Origin: CALJFL01 sp964590005
GTDB lineage: Bacteria > Pseudomonadota > Gammaproteobacteria > Pseudomonadales > Halieaceae
DNA: 9,089 nucleotides
Assembly: GCA_964590005.1 (NCBI GenBank)
Contig: CAZPVJ010000003.1
Coordinates: forward strand, 1-9,089
Reading direction: 5' to 3'
Shown piece by piece: positions 7,776-9,089 of the stretch. Position 1 is the stretch's first letter; the number at the start of each line of letters is the position of its first letter. The position numbers and the translations under genes were made by a program. The notes beneath the pieces were generated by a model. The model was not told the DNA's origin, searched no databases, and saw only the letters and a program-made list of their open reading frames with translations.

Positions 7776-8231
7776 TCAGTGATGCTGGTGGTGGTTATCG
7801 TGGCCAGCCGCCTCGCCCCGCCGCACCGGTGCATCGGTACAGGTTTTCTCTCCCCCATCGGTTTGCAGGCAGATCTGCAGGCTTTCGCCTGCTGCAGGCA
7901 TACGCTCCAGGTCCAGCAACATCAGGTGCTTGCCACCCGGCGTAAGCGCCAGCGACTCGCCGGGTGCCAGGGTTACCTCAGGCATGGCCTGCATTCGCAT
8001 ATAGCCATCGACCATAACGCTGTTGTGCAGTTCGGCGCGGCCGGCCAGGTCAGCGCTGGCACCCTGGATTACCACAGGCGCCTCACCACCATTGTGCACA
8101 GTGAGATAAGCCGCCGTGGCCTGTTGGGTGGGTGGCAGGGCCCGCACCCAGGCGTCGCTGATCGCCAGGTCCGAGGCGAATGTCAGGGGCGCCAAAGCCG
8201 ACACCAGCAGCGCCGTCCATCTAATACTCAA
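7776..8231 (-). CDS. PCuAC-family periplasmic copper(I) chaperone
   Basis: This 151-residue exported protein binds Cu(I) in the periplasm; the family delivers copper to the CuA or CuB sites of cytochrome oxidases. Residues 1-19 are a signal peptide, with cleavage likely near LTFA-S. The mature domain contains the exact family ligand pattern His69-X10-Met80-X21-His102-X-Met104. It also has Cys121 and Cys131, which could form a disulfide, and a His-rich tail (GHDNHHQHH, 143-151) that may bind extra metal. The start is TTG at 8231, with GGGAG seven bases upstream and an in-frame TAG 24 nt upstream. Starts further inside would destroy the signal peptide. It leads a two-gene unit with the DUF2333-like gene and is divergent from dsbD, another periplasmic redox gene. 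Confidence 0.93.
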   Translation of the reverse strand: MSIRWTALLVSALAPLTFASDLAISDAWVRALPPTQQATAAYLTVHNGGEAPVVIQGASADLAGRAELHNSVMVDGYMRMQAMPEVTLAPGESLALTPGGKHLMLLDLERMPAAGESLQICLQTDGGEKTCTDAPVRRGEAAGHDNHHQHH

Positions 8232-8238
8232 ATTACCA

Positions 8239-8243
8239 CTCCC
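8239..8243 (-). promoter_or_regulatory. Shine-Dalgarno supporting the TTG start of the PCuAC gene
   Basis: On the minus strand this reads GGGAG, 7 nt before TTG at 8231. No ATG or GTG lies in frame between this site and the end of the signal-peptide core that would keep an export signal, so it decides the start. Confidence 0.7.
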
Positions 8244-8255
8244 GATGTGAAACTA

Positions 8256-8272
8256 ACGCCTGGGGCAGGCGT
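8256..8272. promoter_or_regulatory. 17-bp perfect palindrome in the PCuAC leader (operator or hairpin)
   Basis: The sequence ACGCCTG-GGG-CAGGCGT has perfect 7-bp arms around a 3-nt centre. It lies 24 nt upstream of the PCuAC start and directly downstream of two candidate minus-strand -10 elements, where a repressor site or a 5'-UTR hairpin would be expected. I do not recognise it as the site of a named regulator. Confidence 0.45.
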
Positions 8273-8278
8273 CTGACT

Positions 8279-8303
8279 ACTATACCATTTGCGCTCGATT
8301 ATA
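8279..8303 (-). promoter_or_regulatory. Candidate promoter elements for the PCuAC/DUF2333 unit
   Basis: Two -10-like elements read on the minus strand. One is a perfect TATAAT at 8298-8303; the other is an extended -10, TGGTATAGT, at 8279-8287. Neither has a good -35 at 16-18 bp spacing. Initiation from the second would place the start site at the edge of the 17-bp palindrome. Confidence 0.4.
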
Positions 8304-8315
8304 CCGCGACCCCGG

Positions 8316-8345
8316 TTGGGGACGCCTTGGGCGCACTGTTACAAT
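8316..8345 (+). promoter_or_regulatory. Candidate sigma70-type promoter for dsbD
   Basis: TTGGGG at 8316-8321 and TACAAT at 8340-8345 are spaced by 18 bp. The -10 matches consensus at five of six bases and the -35 at three. The predicted leader before the ATG at 8389 is about 35-40 nt. The -35 lies where the -35 of the opposing TATAAT promoter would fall, so the two promoters may compete. Confidence 0.45.
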
Positions 8346-8378
8346 AGCGCCCGTTTATCCGTGGGCTCTACTTGCTTT

Positions 8379-8383
8379 AGGAG
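8379..8383 (+). promoter_or_regulatory. Shine-Dalgarno of dsbD
   Basis: AGGAG lies 5 nt before ATG 8389. It fixes the start of a gene whose first residues form a normal signal peptide. Confidence 0.8.
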
Positions 8384-8388
8384 TGTCA

Positions 8389-9089
8389 ATGCGCGCCCTG
8401 TTCGCCGCCATACTAGTGCTATTCAGTGTCGTGGGCCACGCCCAGGACTTCGGTAATAGCACCGGTGCCAACCCCTTCACCAGCGCCGCCAGCCAACCAG
8501 AGTTCTTGCCGGTGGAAGAGGCCTATCAGCTCGCTATTGACCTGCAGGATAATGGCGATGTGCGCCTGTACTGGCAGATCGCCGAGGCCTATTACCTGTA
8601 CCAGCATCGCTTTGCCTTCGCGCTCCTGGACGATAACGGCGAGATTGAAGCCAGGGTCGAGTTACCGCCGGCGCTGGAGCGTACCGACGAGTATTTCGGT
8701 GAGGTCCGGGTGTATTACAACGACGCGGATATCACCCTGGTGCCCGCCCGCGTCAGCCAAACAGCCCAACTGGAAGTCACCTCACAGGGGTGCGCCGACG
8801 CCGGGTTATGCTATCCGCCGCGTAAGCAAGTATTCACTCTCGACTTTGTCAGTGACTCTGTCGTCGAGTCCGCCGCTGCCCCCCGAAGCACAGTATCGAA
8901 CGCTGCACCGGCGGCAACCGCGTCGGCTACAACACTGCTGTATATGTTACTGCTGGCCTTCGTCGGCGGCACCATCCTCAACCTGATGCCCTGTGTTTTC
9001 CCGATTCTGTCCTTGAAAGTGCTGAGCTTCGCCCGCAGCAGTGACCACGACCGCCACGTTCACGGCTGGCTTTATGCCACCGGCGTGGT
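8389..9089 (+). CDS. dsbD: Thiol:disulfide interchange protein DsbD (5' part; 3' end outside window)
   Basis: This is the first 233 codons of DsbD, which carries electrons from cytoplasmic thioredoxin across the inner membrane to periplasmic DsbC, DsbG and CcmG-type partners. Residues 1-18 are a signal peptide (MRALFAAILVLFSVVGHA-Q). The N-terminal DsbD-alpha domain follows to about residue 155, with the redox pair Cys135 and Cys141 in QGCADAGLCYPP, very close to the E. coli motif. An Ala/Ser-rich linker (about 155-180) leads to the first TM helix of DsbD-beta, where NLMPCVFPILSLK contains the membrane redox Cys202. The second membrane cysteine and the thioredoxin-like gamma domain lie beyond the window. 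AGGAG at 8379-8383 sits 5 nt before the ATG, so the start is well supported. It is divergent from the PCuAC gene. Confidence 0.96.
   Translation, partial: MRALFAAILVLFSVVGHAQDFGNSTGANPFTSAASQPEFLPVEEAYQLAIDLQDNGDVRLYWQIAEAYYLYQHRFAFALLDDNGEIEARVELPPALERTDEYFGEVRVYYNDADITLVPARVSQTAQLEVTSQGCADAGLCYPPRKQVFTLDFVSDSVVESAAAPRSTVSNAAPAATASATTLLYMLLLAFVGGTILNLMPCVFPILSLKVLSFARSSDHDRHVHGWLYATGV

Noticed and set aside
7763..7858. 32-codon N-terminal extension of the DUF2333-like gene
   Set aside because: It overlaps the 3' end of the PCuAC gene by more than 80 bases and has low-complexity, basic sequence. The ATG at 7762 fits the operon spacing.
1..9089. CRISPR array, insertion sequence, phage or defence genes
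   Set aside because: There are no regularly spaced repeats, transposase motifs or defence domains. Every long coding frame is accounted for by housekeeping or conserved families.

Overview
The window is ordinary GC-rich (roughly 60% by eye) chromosomal DNA from a gammaproteobacterium. The evidence is a PBP1B followed directly by a TPR lipoprotein, a family-B DNA polymerase II, a PCuAC copper chaperone, a DUF2333-type protein and a DsbD. The gene content fits the Pseudomonas/Cellvibrio/Haliea side of the class, but no marker here fixes the genus. I see no tRNA, rRNA, CRISPR array, transposase, phage gene or toxin-antitoxin pair.

Layout from left to right. (1) On the minus strand, mrcB (PBP1B) runs into a lipoprotein with a TPR that leaves the window at base 1. 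The two overlap by ATGA and the lipoprotein is probably the PBP1B activator LpoP. (2) A divergent gap of about 300 bp holds a large imperfect inverted repeat, with 29-bp arms and a 52-nt centre. (3) A PfkB-family kinase, probably adenosine kinase, lies on the plus strand. (4) polB (DNA polymerase II) is convergent to it, and both genes take their TAG stop from one CTAG palindrome. (5) Divergent from polB is a small pentapeptide-repeat protein. (6) Convergent to that, two bases away, is a minus-strand pair: a PCuAC periplasmic copper chaperone gene followed by a DUF2333-like membrane protein gene. (7) A 157-bp divergent promoter region carries a 17-bp palindrome. (8) The 5' part of dsbD runs off the right end.

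The genes form several separate functional units: septal and lateral peptidoglycan synthesis with its outer-membrane activator; purine-nucleoside salvage; translesion or repair DNA synthesis; and periplasmic copper handling next to thiol-disulfide reduction. The last two may be linked, because PCuAC proteins and DsbD-derived reductant both serve cytochrome oxidase and cytochrome c assembly; that link is inference. Two genes, polB and the PCuAC gene, start with TTG behind good Shine-Dalgarno sequences. I do not see an obviously new multi-gene system. The items most worth checking are the inverted repeat, the mrcB-lpoP assignment, the DUF2333/PCuAC pairing with its leader palindrome, and the apparent lack of a LexA box at polB.
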